From JACKNG01 sp040220855 (GTDB taxonomy: Bacteria; Pseudomonadota; Gammaproteobacteria; Ga0077536), in assembly GCA_040220855.1 (NCBI GenBank), contig JAVJVZ010000054.1, positions 1 to 64,000 on the forward strand: DNA of 64,000 bases, written 5' to 3'. Made by a program: the position numbers and the translations under genes. Below are positions 17,157 to 25,883 of the stretch, piece after piece. The notes beneath the pieces were generated by a model. That model did no database searches, was not told the origin of the DNA, and saw nothing but the letters and a program-made list of their open reading frames with translations. How positions within the stretch are numbered: the first letter of the stretch is position 1; each line of letters opens with the position of its first letter.

Positions 17157-17719
17157 GCGTCGTCGCCGGCGACGGCGAAGATGCCGGGCGCATTGCGCAG
17201 CCAGGTCTTGTAATCCATGCCGTAGCCGAACAGGTAGGCATCCGGCACGGTCAGTCCGGAGAAATCGGTTGCGGCGAGTCCGGCGCGATCTTCTATCTGC
17301 TTGGTCACGAGTACGGCCGTGAGTACTTCCGCCGCGCCGAGGTCGCGACAGGCATCGACAATCGCCTGCAGCGTGATGCCATGATCGAGAAGGTCATCGA
17401 CCACCAGCACGGTGCGTCCGCGGACGCTCTCGGGCGGCCGCTTGACCCAGCGTAACTCGCCACCGGTGGTACGCAGGCCGTAGCGCGTGAGGTGCGTGTA
17501 CTCGACCTGCAGCGGGAAATCCAGTCGTTGCAGCAGCATTGCCAGCGGCATCACGCCGCCGGTCATCACGCCGAGCAGCAGGGGATTGGTCTGGCTCAGC
17601 TTCTCGGTGATCTCGACCGCCATGCGATCGACCGCGCGCGCGATCGCCGCGCCGTCGGCGAGGCAGCGCGCGCTGGCGCGCACGCGATCGAGCTCGACGC
17701 CGACCGGGTCATCACTCAT
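17153..17719 (-). CDS. hpt: Hypoxanthine-guanine phosphoribosyltransferase
   Basis: Hpt converts hypoxanthine or guanine plus PRPP to IMP or GMP. The PRPP-binding signature VLVVDDLLDHGITL lies near residue 105. A conserved YLFGYGMDYKTWLRN segment near the C-terminus forms the purine-binding region. The ATG at 17719 gives 188 residues, right for the family, and overlaps the upstream DUF815 gene by 8 bp. The stop overlaps the mtnP start by 4 bp. It is the third gene of cyaA-DUF815-hpt-mtnP. Confidence 0.93.
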   Translation of the reverse strand: MSDDPVGVELDRVRASARCLADGAAIARAVDRMAVEITEKLSQTNPLLLGVMTGGVMPLAMLLQRLDFPLQVEYTHLTRYGLRTTGGELRWVKRPPESVRGRTVLVVDDLLDHGITLQAIVDACRDLGAAEVLTAVLVTKQIEDRAGLAATDFSGLTVPDAYLFGYGMDYKTWLRNAPGIFAVAGDDA

Positions 17720-18587
17720 CGCCGCCCTCCAGGGCCAGTCGGCCGGCGTGATCGCGCGCGAACTGGTAGGCGGTGCGACCGCTGCGCGAGCCATGCAGCA
17801 GCGCCCATTGCAGCGCTGCGGCGCGCGCGTCGTCGTCGTCACGCGCGCCATGGGCGGCCAGCCAGTGCGCCGCGATGTCGAGGTAACGTTCCTGGCTGAG
17901 CGGGTGGAAGGACAGCCACAGTCCGAAGCGCTCCGACAGCGAGATCTTCTCCTCCACCGCTTCGGTATGATGCAGCTCGCCGTCGATTACCCGCGCACCC
18001 TGGTTGTCGTTCTGGTGCTCAGGCATCAGGTGGCGGCGATTGGACGTGGCATAGATGACGACGTTGTCCGGCGTGTCCAGTACCGATCCGTCGAGTACGG
18101 TCTTCAAGGCGCGGTAGGTGGCGTCGTTGTCATCGAACGAAAGATCATCGCAGTAGATGACGTAGCGGCCGGCGTCGCCATCGAGGCAGTCGATGATGTC
18201 CGGCAGGTCGACGAGGTCTAGGCGGTCGACTTCGACGAGGCGCAGGCCCTGCGGCGCGTAGTCGTTCAGCAGCGCCTTTACCAGTGACGACTTGCCGGTG
18301 CCGCGCGGACCCCACAGCAGGGCGTTGTTGGCCGGGAGGCCGGCGAGGAACTGCCGGGTATTGCGCTCGAGCGCCTGCTTCTGCCGATCGACGTGCAGGA
18401 GATCGTCGAGGCGTACGCGGTTGAAGCGGCGGATCGGCTCGAGGCGGCCGTGCCCGCCGCGCGTGCGCCAGCGCCAGGCGACCGCGTCGGCAGGGTCTAT
18501 TCGCGCCGGGACGCCGCCCGGCACGAGGCGCTCGAGGCGCTCGACGAGACGCTCCGCGCGGCGGAAGAACTTCTCTGCTTTGCTCAA
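17712..18587 (-). CDS. DUF815 family P-loop ATPase
   Basis: This 291-residue protein has an AAA-type nucleotide fold. Walker A is GPRGTGKSS at about residue 93, a Walker B-like YCDDLSF sits near 150, and ATSNRRHLMPEH (sensor 1 region) follows. The segment RQKQALERNTRQFLAG is typical of DUF815 proteins, which are widespread and not biochemically assigned. The start is TTG at 18587, giving MSKAEKFF, which fits the family N-terminus. No strong ribosome-binding site is visible. It lies 61 bp after cyaA and overlaps hpt by 8 bp. Confidence 0.85.
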   Translation of the reverse strand: MSKAEKFFRRAERLVERLERLVPGGVPARIDPADAVAWRWRTRGGHGRLEPIRRFNRVRLDDLLHVDRQKQALERNTRQFLAGLPANNALLWGPRGTGKSSLVKALLNDYAPQGLRLVEVDRLDLVDLPDIIDCLDGDAGRYVIYCDDLSFDDNDATYRALKTVLDGSVLDTPDNVVIYATSNRRHLMPEHQNDNQGARVIDGELHHTEAVEEKISLSERFGLWLSFHPLSQERYLDIAAHWLAAHGARDDDDARAAALQWALLHGSRSGRTAYQFARDHAGRLALEGGDE

Positions 18588-18648
18588 CTGGGATACCCGG
18601 GAAACGCTGCGCCCGGCATTCTACTGCATCGTCGGCGGTGGTGAGCCC

Positions 18649-21516
18649 TCAGGAAGCCATGGGTACGACATTGCCGGGCACCTCGCGGTGCAGTGCACGG
18701 GTGAGCAGCAGCTCGATGCGTTTCTTGAAGGTGAGCAGGTCGAATGGTCGCAGCATCTGGATTCCGTTCACTTGGCGGAACCGCCGCGAGAGATCGAGAT
18801 CGGTGATGTAAATGGGGTAGGTCTCGCCGTGGCGGCGGTGTGCGTGGACGAATTCCGCGACCTGCATGAACAGCGAACCGCCGTGCTCCCAGGTCGAGAA
18901 CTCGCGCGCGCCGGCGATGATGGTGAACTGCTGGTGACCGCGCGAGTCCGCATCGGCCAGCACCTGCAGTGCCAGGTAGTTGCCGAGCGCGGAGGCTTCG
19001 ACCGGGTAGGGTTTGAGCTGAACGGCGTCGCCGCTGCCGATGATCTCGGCAGTCTCGACGGCGAGCGAGGCGGTGGTGTGCCCGCTGTCGCCGAGCGTCA
19101 CGCAGCGCGCCAGCGCGGCGTCGAGGAAGCGCTGGTAGTGCTCCAGCAGGGCTGGCATCGAGTCGCACTCGTGGCGCTGCACCAGCAGCAGGCCGCGCTC
19201 ATCGAGAATATAGGCGTCGGCGCGGTCGCCGTGCTGGCGTGCGAATACCTGGACCTTGTGCGGCTGGTTGTGCCGGTAGATTGCAGACAGCGCGCCGAGG
19301 CGGGTGCAGCCGTGATCGAATCGCACGCGGCGGAAGGCGTTGTCATGGTTGGCGTGGCCGAGCGCGCGCAGCAGCGGCGCCTGCGAGGCGTGCACGTCAT
19401 AGCGCGGCGCGCCGGCTTCGAAGCGCAGCTGGTGCAACTCGTTGCCGGCTTCCATCACGAACTGGCGTGTCTCTCCGTCGACGCGGCGGCTCATGAAGCG
19501 CAGCGTGTCAATGAAAGTGGCCTGGACGCGCGCCGCGATCGCGGCAGCATGATCGGCACTGAAGCAGCGCGACTCGACGCTCGGCAGCAGTCGTTCGTCG
19601 TTGTCGCCGCCGTTCCACCCGAGGCATTCCCCGAGCGCGTCGAGCAGTGCCGCGGAGCCGTCGTAGCGAAAGGCGAACGCCTCGTTCCAGCTCGTCGTGA
19701 AGAGCAGGTCGACGCTGCGCACGAGATTGATGCCGCGGCCGCCGTAGTGGAACGGGTCGCTGTGGTCGCTGGTCAGCACCGCACCGTCGGCGAGGGTGCC
19801 GGCGAACGGGTTGACGCCGACGTTGACGAGCAGCAGCACGCGCGTGATGCGTGGGGGCGCGGCCAGCTCCTCGGCCGTGGTGAGGCGCTCGCCATCGTCC
19901 AGGCTGGCCGCCATGGTCTCGTGCATGCGGCGAATGTCCATGCCGGACAGTGCCGTCGCGCTGGTGAACACGTGCCAGGTGGTGGTGAGGTCGGCGAGCC
20001 GGTTGAGATGGCACCACAGGACCAGTTCCGCGGCCGCCGACGAACGCTTCATGGGGCGACGGAAGGCCGCTTCCGCGGGCGTGACGGTGCCTGAGAACAG
20101 CAGCCAGACATAGCTCGCGTCGCCCAGCTTCACCTCGTGCAGGGACAGGTTCGGCTCGTGCGGATTGTTGCAGATGCCGCGCGTGATGATCTCGATCTTG
20201 GACGGTTTCTTCTCGAACGCCGCGTAGAGCTTGCGGCCGAGCACGTGCAGGTCACGCTCGGTGATCTTGAGCTCACTGGCGTGGTTGCGCGCGAAAAGGG
20301 ACAGCGCGGCGTAGGATTCCTTGAGCGTGTTGGTGAGATCGCGCCGCTCTTCGATGGCGGTGCCGATACGCCAGGCATCGCGCTGGTCGAGCAGTACCGT
20401 GCGCCCCTGTGACCAGCCCCAGGCCGCCACCAGGTGCTGCAGCATCTCGCCTCGCCAGTCGATGCTGCGGGCGAGACCGAGCTCACTGACGCGGACGTTG
20501 GCCTTGAGATAGAAGCTGCGCCGCAGCACGTCGAGGCGCGTGGCATCGTTGCGCGCCATGAGGTGCTCTTCCACCTTGGTATACATGAGCATGTAGGGGT
20601 CGAGGGCATTCAGATCGCCCTGTTCCGCCTCGATGTTCTGCTTGTATCGGCTGCACAGCAGCTTGATGTGGGGATACTCGGCTGCGTAAGCCTCCATCAG
20701 CAGCAGCTTGAGCACCGACTTGTAGGGTGACTCGATGCTCTTGTAGAGCTGCCACACGGCGGCGCCGAAGAATTCCTCGGCCGGGATGGTCGGCAGGCCG
20801 CCGAAGTCGATGTAATCCCGCGCGTCGATCACGCGTCGTTCGATGGCGCACCGGGTATAGGCGTCGTAGACGGGGTCGTAGCGTGAGGGCACCCGCCACC
20901 ACAGCGGCGGCAGACCGGCGACCAGCAGGCCCGAGCGGTAGAACTCGTCGAGCAGCACGCTGTGCTGCGAACTGCCGCTCGACTCGTCCGATAGCGAGAG
21001 GGTCTCGCCGTGCCGGAAGCGATCGGCGTCGAACACGAAGAAGTGCACTTCCAGACCAATCTCGGCGGCAAATCCTTCGATCAGCTGTGCCTTGCCGGCG
21101 AGGGTGTCCACCGCTTCGGCGGGCAGCTCCGGGTGGTGCACCAGCCAGAAATCGATGTCGCTGGTCCGTGAATAGGCGATGGTGCCCGGGCTGCCCATCA
21201 TGTACAGCCCGCGGATGGCGTAGCGCGGCGGCGAGCGGCGGTCGATCTCGAACGAGCGCGCGAGTCGGCGCGCGGCACGCAAGCTGGCGGCGGTCGGTGT
21301 GTAATCGGAAATGCCGAAGGGCGCGTCACGCGCGACGTAGCCGGGCAGCAGCGGATGGTTGATATGAAACAGCAGCGGCAACAGCTCGATGAATTCGCGC
21401 TGGCGCGCGCTGAGGCTTTCCACGACCCGGCGCAGGCGTTCCCGGTTGACCATGCCGAAGCGCTTGATGGCGGACTGTTCGCTGAAATCGAACTCGGGGG
21501 GCGCGGCGGTACTCAT
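18649..21516 (-). CDS. cyaA: Class I adenylate cyclase
   Basis: This enterobacterial-type adenylate cyclase makes cAMP for Crp-dependent regulation. The catalytic signature MGSPGTIAYSRTSDIDFW lies near residue 115 and contains the metal-binding Asp-x-Asp. The ATG at 21516 is the first sensible start; the frame is open further upstream, but that stretch is Arg/Gly-rich and non-conserved. At 955 residues it is longer than E. coli CyaA (848) and similar to Pseudomonas forms. The ~500 C-terminal residues correspond to the regulatory half. It is the first gene of a four-gene run with DUF815, hpt and mtnP. Confidence 0.95.
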   Translation of the reverse strand: MSTAAPPEFDFSEQSAIKRFGMVNRERLRRVVESLSARQREFIELLPLLFHINHPLLPGYVARDAPFGISDYTPTAASLRAARRLARSFEIDRRSPPRYAIRGLYMMGSPGTIAYSRTSDIDFWLVHHPELPAEAVDTLAGKAQLIEGFAAEIGLEVHFFVFDADRFRHGETLSLSDESSGSSQHSVLLDEFYRSGLLVAGLPPLWWRVPSRYDPVYDAYTRCAIERRVIDARDYIDFGGLPTIPAEEFFGAAVWQLYKSIESPYKSVLKLLLMEAYAAEYPHIKLLCSRYKQNIEAEQGDLNALDPYMLMYTKVEEHLMARNDATRLDVLRRSFYLKANVRVSELGLARSIDWRGEMLQHLVAAWGWSQGRTVLLDQRDAWRIGTAIEERRDLTNTLKESYAALSLFARNHASELKITERDLHVLGRKLYAAFEKKPSKIEIITRGICNNPHEPNLSLHEVKLGDASYVWLLFSGTVTPAEAAFRRPMKRSSAAAELVLWCHLNRLADLTTTWHVFTSATALSGMDIRRMHETMAASLDDGERLTTAEELAAPPRITRVLLLVNVGVNPFAGTLADGAVLTSDHSDPFHYGGRGINLVRSVDLLFTTSWNEAFAFRYDGSAALLDALGECLGWNGGDNDERLLPSVESRCFSADHAAAIAARVQATFIDTLRFMSRRVDGETRQFVMEAGNELHQLRFEAGAPRYDVHASQAPLLRALGHANHDNAFRRVRFDHGCTRLGALSAIYRHNQPHKVQVFARQHGDRADAYILDERGLLLVQRHECDSMPALLEHYQRFLDAALARCVTLGDSGHTTASLAVETAEIIGSGDAVQLKPYPVEASALGNYLALQVLADADSRGHQQFTIIAGAREFSTWEHGGSLFMQVAEFVHAHRRHGETYPIYITDLDLSRRFRQVNGIQMLRPFDLLTFKKRIELLLTRALHREVPGNVVPMAS

Positions 21517-21839
21517 GCCCGACCATAGCGGCCGGTGGCGTTCGTACTGAAGCCGAGGCAGGCCGTGCAGGACACCTGCGCGGTGTCCGAGAAATCCAGT
21601 AAATTCAAAGTGTTTTGATTGTGCCCGCGAGCCTGATCGCGGATAATCGCGAGGTTTTCGCGAGTGTCCCCGGGCGTTCGTCCAGGGCGCTGCCCAGCCA
21701 CCACCGCCGGCGCAGGCGTAGGCTGGCCGGGTGGCGCGAATGACGGCCGGCGAGCGCCCGCGCCAACGAATGAGGAGCGCAGACGCATGTATCACCGTGA
21801 CCCCCCCGAACCGGCCGGCAGTACGCGGAGGTAAGCTGA
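21517..21839. promoter_or_regulatory. Divergent intergenic region between cyaA and nrdR
   Basis: This 323-bp stretch has no convincing gene. Its central part (about 21597-21664) is more AT-rich than its surroundings. It contains a small perfect hairpin (TCGCGA at 21648-21653 and 21659-21664, 5-nt loop) next to the proposed nrdR promoter. I could not recognise a Crp site or NrdR box with confidence. The remainder toward nrdR is GC-rich and featureless to me. Confidence 0.5.
21620..21648 (+). promoter_or_regulatory. Possible sigma-70 promoter for nrdR-rib operon
   Basis: A -35-like TTGTGC (21620-21625) is separated by 17 bp from GATAAT (21643-21648), a five-of-six match to the -10 consensus. 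This would give a leader of about 185 nt before nrdR. The -35 match is poor, so this is tentative. Confidence 0.4.
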
Positions 21840-22379
21840 ATGCACTGCCCCTTCTGCACCCACGCGGATACCCGCGTGATCGATTCGCGCCTGCTCGGCG
21901 ACGGCGACCAGATCCGGCGCCGGCGCGAATGCCAGAGCTGCAAGGCGCGCTTCACGACCTACGAGACCGCCGAGCTCAGCCTGCCGCGCGTGATCAAGAG
22001 CGACGGCCGCCGCGAGACCTTCAGCGACGACAAGCTGCGCGGCGGCATCGTCAAGGCGCTGGAGAAGCGCCCGGTGGCGATGGAGCGCGTCGAGAATGCC
22101 ATCAATCAGATCAAGCGACGCATTCGCGAGCGCGGCGAACGTGAGATCGAGTCGGTGCGCATCGGTGAACTGGTGATGGATGCCTTGCGCGGACTCGACC
22201 AGGTCGCGTATGTGCGCTTCGCCTCGGTCTACCGCAGCTTCGAGGACGTGCGCGCCTTCCTGGAGGAGATCGAGCGTCTCGAGAACGAGCTGCCACCCGA
22301 CCTGCGCGAGCAGCAGCTCGAGCTGATCGCACCTGACGCCGCATCCGACAAGCCCGCCAAGCCCGCCAAGCCCGGCTGA
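21840..22379 (+). CDS. nrdR: Transcriptional repressor NrdR
   Basis: NrdR is an ATP/dATP-sensing repressor of ribonucleotide reductase genes. The N-terminal zinc ribbon is complete (CPFC at residues 3-6 and CQSC at about 31-34). The ATP-cone domain follows, with VIKSDGRRETFSDDKL. The 179-residue length is 20-30 longer than usual because of a Pro/Lys/Ala-rich tail repeating KPAKPAKP. It heads the classic nrdR-ribD cluster and ends 31 bp before ribD. Confidence 0.97.
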   Translation: MHCPFCTHADTRVIDSRLLGDGDQIRRRRECQSCKARFTTYETAELSLPRVIKSDGRRETFSDDKLRGGIVKALEKRPVAMERVENAINQIKRRIRERGEREIESVRIGELVMDALRGLDQVAYVRFASVYRSFEDVRAFLEEIERLENELPPDLREQQLELIAPDAASDKPAKPAKPG

Positions 22380-22410
22380 GCCGGCGCGGCACGTACCGCG
22401 TACCCCCCGC

Positions 22411-23565
22411 ATGCCCGCCGCCAGTGACACCGATCTCCGTTTCATGCGCGAAGCCATCGCGCTGGCCGCCGAGGGGCGTTATTCGACCTCGCCGAATCCG
22501 GCGGTCGGCTGTGTCATCGTGCGCGATGGCACCATCCTCGCGCGAGGCTTCCATGCCCGTGCCGGCGGGCCGCATGCCGAGGCCGCGGCGCTCGCCGCTG
22601 CTGCCGCGGACGGTGTCGATGTGCGGGGCGCGACAGCGTACGTATCGTTGGAACCGTGCAACCACCACGGCCGCACCGGGCCCTGCGCGGAAGCCCTGAT
22701 CGCGGCCGGCATCGCGCGCGTCGTCTACGCCGAAGACGACCCCAACCCGGCTGTTGCCGGTGGTGGCGCCGGTCGCCTGCGGGAAGCCGGCATCGCGGTC
22801 GAGGGTGGCGTCGGCGCTGTCCCGGCGGGCGCTCTCAACCGCGGATTCATCAAGCGGATGCGCAGCGGCCTGCCGCGCGTGCGCGTCAAGCTCGCGATGA
22901 GTCTCGATGGTGCCGTTGCGCTCGCGTCGGGTGAGAGCCAGTGGATCACGGGGCCGACCGCGCGCGCCGAAGTGCAGCGGCTGCGCGCGGAGTCGTGCGC
23001 GGTCATGACGGGCGTCGGCACCGTCCTCGCCGACGACCCTGCGCTCACCGTGCGTGACGAGCGTTTCGCCATGCGCGGCCGGCAGCCGCTGCGGGTGATC
23101 CTCGACAGCACCTTGCGTACGCCACCCACGGCCCACCTGCTCGGACTGCCGGGGGGCACCCTGATCTTCACCGCTACCGAGGACGCGCAACTGCACGCGC
23201 AGCTCGCGCGCACCGGCGCGGAGGTGGTGGTGGTCGGGCGCGGCGCGGGCGGGCTCGATCTTGCCGCGGTATTGACCGCGCTGGGCGCGCGGGGTGTCAA
23301 CGAGCTGCTGGTCGAAGCCGGTCCGCAGCTCGCGGGACAGGTCATCGAAGCGCGCGTCTTCGACGAACTCGTGGTACACCTCGCGCCGAAGCTGCTCGGC
23401 CGCGAGGCGCGGCGCGCCTTCGCGCTGGCGTCGCCGCTCGCACTGGCCGAGGCGCTGACGCTCGAGACCGTCGCCGTCGCGCGCCTCGGCGCCGACACGG
23501 CGCTCACTTTCGTGCCCGCCGTCCCTGACGGGCATCCGTTCCCAGCACGCACGGAGGAATCCTGA
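22411..23565 (+). CDS. ribD: Bifunctional diaminohydroxyphosphoribosylaminopyrimidine deaminase / reductase
   Basis: RibD carries out the second and third steps of riboflavin synthesis: deamination of the pyrimidine, then reduction of the ribose side chain. In the 384-residue protein the N-terminal deaminase has the zinc site HAEAAAL and PCNHHGRTGPC. The C-terminal NADPH reductase (about 150-370) includes RVKLAMSLDGAVA and TGVGTVLADDP. It is followed by ribE after 2 bp. No FMN riboswitch is recognisable upstream. Confidence 0.97.
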   Translation: MPAASDTDLRFMREAIALAAEGRYSTSPNPAVGCVIVRDGTILARGFHARAGGPHAEAAALAAAAADGVDVRGATAYVSLEPCNHHGRTGPCAEALIAAGIARVVYAEDDPNPAVAGGGAGRLREAGIAVEGGVGAVPAGALNRGFIKRMRSGLPRVRVKLAMSLDGAVALASGESQWITGPTARAEVQRLRAESCAVMTGVGTVLADDPALTVRDERFAMRGRQPLRVILDSTLRTPPTAHLLGLPGGTLIFTATEDAQLHAQLARTGAEVVVVGRGAGGLDLAAVLTALGARGVNELLVEAGPQLAGQVIEARVFDELVVHLAPKLLGREARRAFALASPLALAEALTLETVAVARLGADTALTFVPAVPDGHPFPARTEES

Positions 23566-23567
23566 AC

Positions 23568-24224
23568 ATGTTCACCGGAATCGTCGCCAACGTCGGCACC
23601 ATCGCTGCCATCGAACCTGCCGGGGACGCCATGCGACTCGCGCTCGACGCCGGCGGGCTCGACATGAGCGACGTCGCCCTCGGCGACTCGATCGCCGTCT
23701 CCGGCGCCTGCCTGACCGTGGTCGCATTCGACGACAACAGCTTCGAGGTCGACGTCTCCATGGAAACGCTTGCCTGTACTACGCTGGGCCGCCGCAAGGT
23801 CGGCGATGGCGTCAATCTCGAGAAGGCACTGCGCCTCGACGAGCGCCTCGGCGGACATCTCGTCAGCGGCCACGTCGACGGCATCGGCACCATCACCACG
23901 CGCGAGCCGCACGGCGACTACCTGCGCTTCGTCGTCGCCATGCCGGACGCGCTCGCGCGCTACCTCGCGTTCAAGGGCTCGGTCTGCATCGACGGCGTCA
24001 GTCTCACCGTCAATGCCGCCGGCGCCGACGACTTCGAGGTACTGACCATTCCGCACACCCTCGAGCGCACCACGCTCGGCAGCCTCGCCGAGGGGGACGT
24101 GGTCAATCTCGAAGTCGACCTCATCGCGCGCTACATCGAGCGCCTGCTCAGCCGCGGCGCTGGCGGCGAAGGGCTCACGCTGGCCGGGCTGGCCGCCGCC
24201 GGTTTCGTTGCCCCGCGCGATTGA
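23568..24224 (+). CDS. ribE: Riboflavin synthase (alpha subunit)
   Basis: This enzyme dismutates two 6,7-dimethyl-8-ribityllumazine molecules into riboflavin (also named ribC in E. coli). The 218-residue protein starts MFTGIVANVGTI and has the two tandem lumazine-binding repeats. The repeats carry SGACLTVV with GGHLVSGHVDG, and DGVSLTVNAA in the second half. A GGAGG motif sits about 10 bases before the ATG, and ribD ends 2 bp upstream. Confidence 0.97.
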   Translation: MFTGIVANVGTIAAIEPAGDAMRLALDAGGLDMSDVALGDSIAVSGACLTVVAFDDNSFEVDVSMETLACTTLGRRKVGDGVNLEKALRLDERLGGHLVSGHVDGIGTITTREPHGDYLRFVVAMPDALARYLAFKGSVCIDGVSLTVNAAGADDFEVLTIPHTLERTTLGSLAEGDVVNLEVDLIARYIERLLSRGAGGEGLTLAGLAAAGFVAPRD

Positions 24225-24239
24225 GCGGTTCTATATAAT
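24208..24239 (+). promoter_or_regulatory. Possible internal promoter before ribB
   Basis: The end of ribE and the 54-bp gap contain CTATATAATCC, a strong -10 element (TATAAT at 24234-24239, or TATATA at 24232-24237). A TTGCCC at 24208-24213 is 18 bp from TATATA. This would let ribB-ribH-nusB-thiL be transcribed separately from ribDE. Confidence 0.5.
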
Positions 24240-24278
24240 CCCCGTCCGCCAAAACCCGACCCGGTCCCGCACTGCACC

Positions 24279-25385
24279 ATGAAGCTGAATTCAGCCCAGG
24301 AACTCATCGACGACATCCGCGCCGGCAAGATGGTCATCGTCATGGACGACGAAGATCGCGAGAACGAAGGTGATTTCATCCTCGCCGCTACCCATTGCAC
24401 CGCCGAGCACATCAATTTCATGTCCAAGCACGGGCGTGGGCTGATCTGCCTGACGCTGACCGAGGATCGCTGCCGGCGTCTCAACCTGCCGCTGATGGTG
24501 CAGGACACGCATTACACCCATCGCACCAACTTCACCGTCTCGATCGAGGCCGCCGAAGGCGTCACCACCGGCATTTCCGCCGCCGACCGCGCGCGCACCG
24601 TGCAGGCCGCGGTCGCGCCGGATGCGACGCCGGCCGATCTCGTACAGCCGGGGCACATCTTCCCGCTGATGGCACAGCCGGGCGGTGTGCTGACCCGCGC
24701 CGGCCATACCGAGGCCGGCTGTGATTTCGCGCGCTGCGCCGGGCTCGAGCCGGCCGCGGTCATCGTCGAGATCCTCAAGGACGACGGCACCATGGCGCGG
24801 CGGCCGGATCTCGAACTCATCGCGCAGCAGTTCGATCTCAAGATCGGCACCATTGCCGATCTCATCCGCTTCCGTATCGAGAACGAGAAGACCGTCGAAC
24901 GTGCGGCCGATTCGGTGCTGCCGACCGAGTTCGGCGATTTTCATCTCTACGCCTATCGCGACGCCATCCGCGGCGACGTGCACATGGCGATGGTCAAGGG
25001 CGAGGTCGCGCCGGAACGCCCGACCCTGGTCCGGGTGCACATCCACAACCCGTTCGAGGATCTCACCGCGAGCATCCGCAAGGACACCGGCTGGCCGCTG
25101 CGTGATGCGCTCAAGCGTGTCAGCGAGGCGGGCGAGGGCGTCGTGGTGGTGCTGTCCAACCAGCTCGACAGCTACGACCTCGTGCGCCAGGTGATGCGTT
25201 ACGCCAGCGACGAGGAGGGAGCGGCGATGCGGCGCGAGGGCAATCCCATGGACTGGCGCCAGGTCGGTCTCGGTGCGCAGATCCTCGCCGACCTGGGCGT
25301 GCGCAAGATGCGTGTGATGAGCAACCCGCGCAAGTACCATGCGATCTCCGGCTTCGGCCTCGAGGTCGTCGAATACGTCACCTGA
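24279..25385 (+). CDS. ribB: 3,4-dihydroxy-2-butanone 4-phosphate synthase with degenerate GTP cyclohydrolase II domain (RibBX type)
   Basis: The N-terminal half (about 1-205) is an intact RibB that makes the four-carbon riboflavin precursor from ribulose-5-phosphate. It has the DDEDRENEGDF acidic metal loop, FMSKHGRGLIC, and HTEAGCDF. The C-terminal half resembles RibA in fold and still shows GLGAQIL and MSNPRKY. It lacks all three zinc-binding cysteines of the family CLTGD...RCDC region; the matching segment reads NPFEDLTASIRKD. It should therefore not be a working cyclohydrolase. Such RibBX proteins are known in other Proteobacteria. A real ribA is expected outside the window. Confidence 0.93.
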   Translation: MKLNSAQELIDDIRAGKMVIVMDDEDRENEGDFILAATHCTAEHINFMSKHGRGLICLTLTEDRCRRLNLPLMVQDTHYTHRTNFTVSIEAAEGVTTGISAADRARTVQAAVAPDATPADLVQPGHIFPLMAQPGGVLTRAGHTEAGCDFARCAGLEPAAVIVEILKDDGTMARRPDLELIAQQFDLKIGTIADLIRFRIENEKTVERAADSVLPTEFGDFHLYAYRDAIRGDVHMAMVKGEVAPERPTLVRVHIHNPFEDLTASIRKDTGWPLRDALKRVSEAGEGVVVVLSNQLDSYDLVRQVMRYASDEEGAAMRREGNPMDWRQVGLGAQILADLGVRKMRVMSNPRKYHAISGFGLEVVEYVT

Positions 25386-25401
25386 CAGGAGCCTCTGCAG
25401 C

Positions 25402-25881
25402 ATGACCGAGGTCAACATCATCGAGGGGCGTCCGATCCTCGAGCAGGACGCGCGCATCGCGGTCCTGTGCACGCGCTTCAACCACTTCATCGTCGACCAG
25501 CTCGAAAAGGGCTGCATCGACACCCTCACGCGCCACGCGGCGGCGGGTGCGACGGCTACCGTCGACGTGCTGCGCGTCCCGGGCGCCTTCGAACTGCCGG
25601 TCGTGGCGCGCAAGGCGGCGGCGAGCGGTCGCTACGACGCGGTCATCGCGCTCGGCGCGGTCATTCGCGGCGCCACGGCCCATTTCGAATACGTCTCCGG
25701 TCCCTGCGCCAGCGGCATCCAGGGGGTCGCGACGGAGACCGGCGTGCCGGTGGTGTTCGGCGTACTCACCACCGACACCATCGAGCAGGCGGTCGAGCGT
25801 GCGGGCACCAAGGCCGGCAACAAGGGTGCCGAGGCGGCTGCGGTCGCACTCGAGATGATCTCGCTGATGCGCCAGTTCTGA
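25402..25881 (+). CDS. ribH: 6,7-dimethyl-8-ribityllumazine synthase
   Basis: Lumazine synthase condenses the RibB product with the RibD pathway pyrimidine (named ribE in E. coli). The ATG at 25402 yields 159 residues, the usual size. The signature VLRVPGAFELP, the GAVIRGATAHFEYV catalytic segment with its histidine, and NKGAEAAAVALEM are present. GAGCC lies before the start. It follows ribB by 16 bp and precedes nusB by 2 bp. Confidence 0.97.
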   Translation: MTEVNIIEGRPILEQDARIAVLCTRFNHFIVDQLEKGCIDTLTRHAAAGATATVDVLRVPGAFELPVVARKAAASGRYDAVIALGAVIRGATAHFEYVSGPCASGIQGVATETGVPVVFGVLTTDTIEQAVERAGTKAGNKGAEAAAVALEMISLMRQF

Positions 25882-25883
25882 GC

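Noticed and set aside
22380..22410. FMN riboswitch upstream of ribD
   Set aside because: The gap is only 31 bp, and neither it nor the 54-bp gap before ribB has room for, or resembles, the conserved RFN element.
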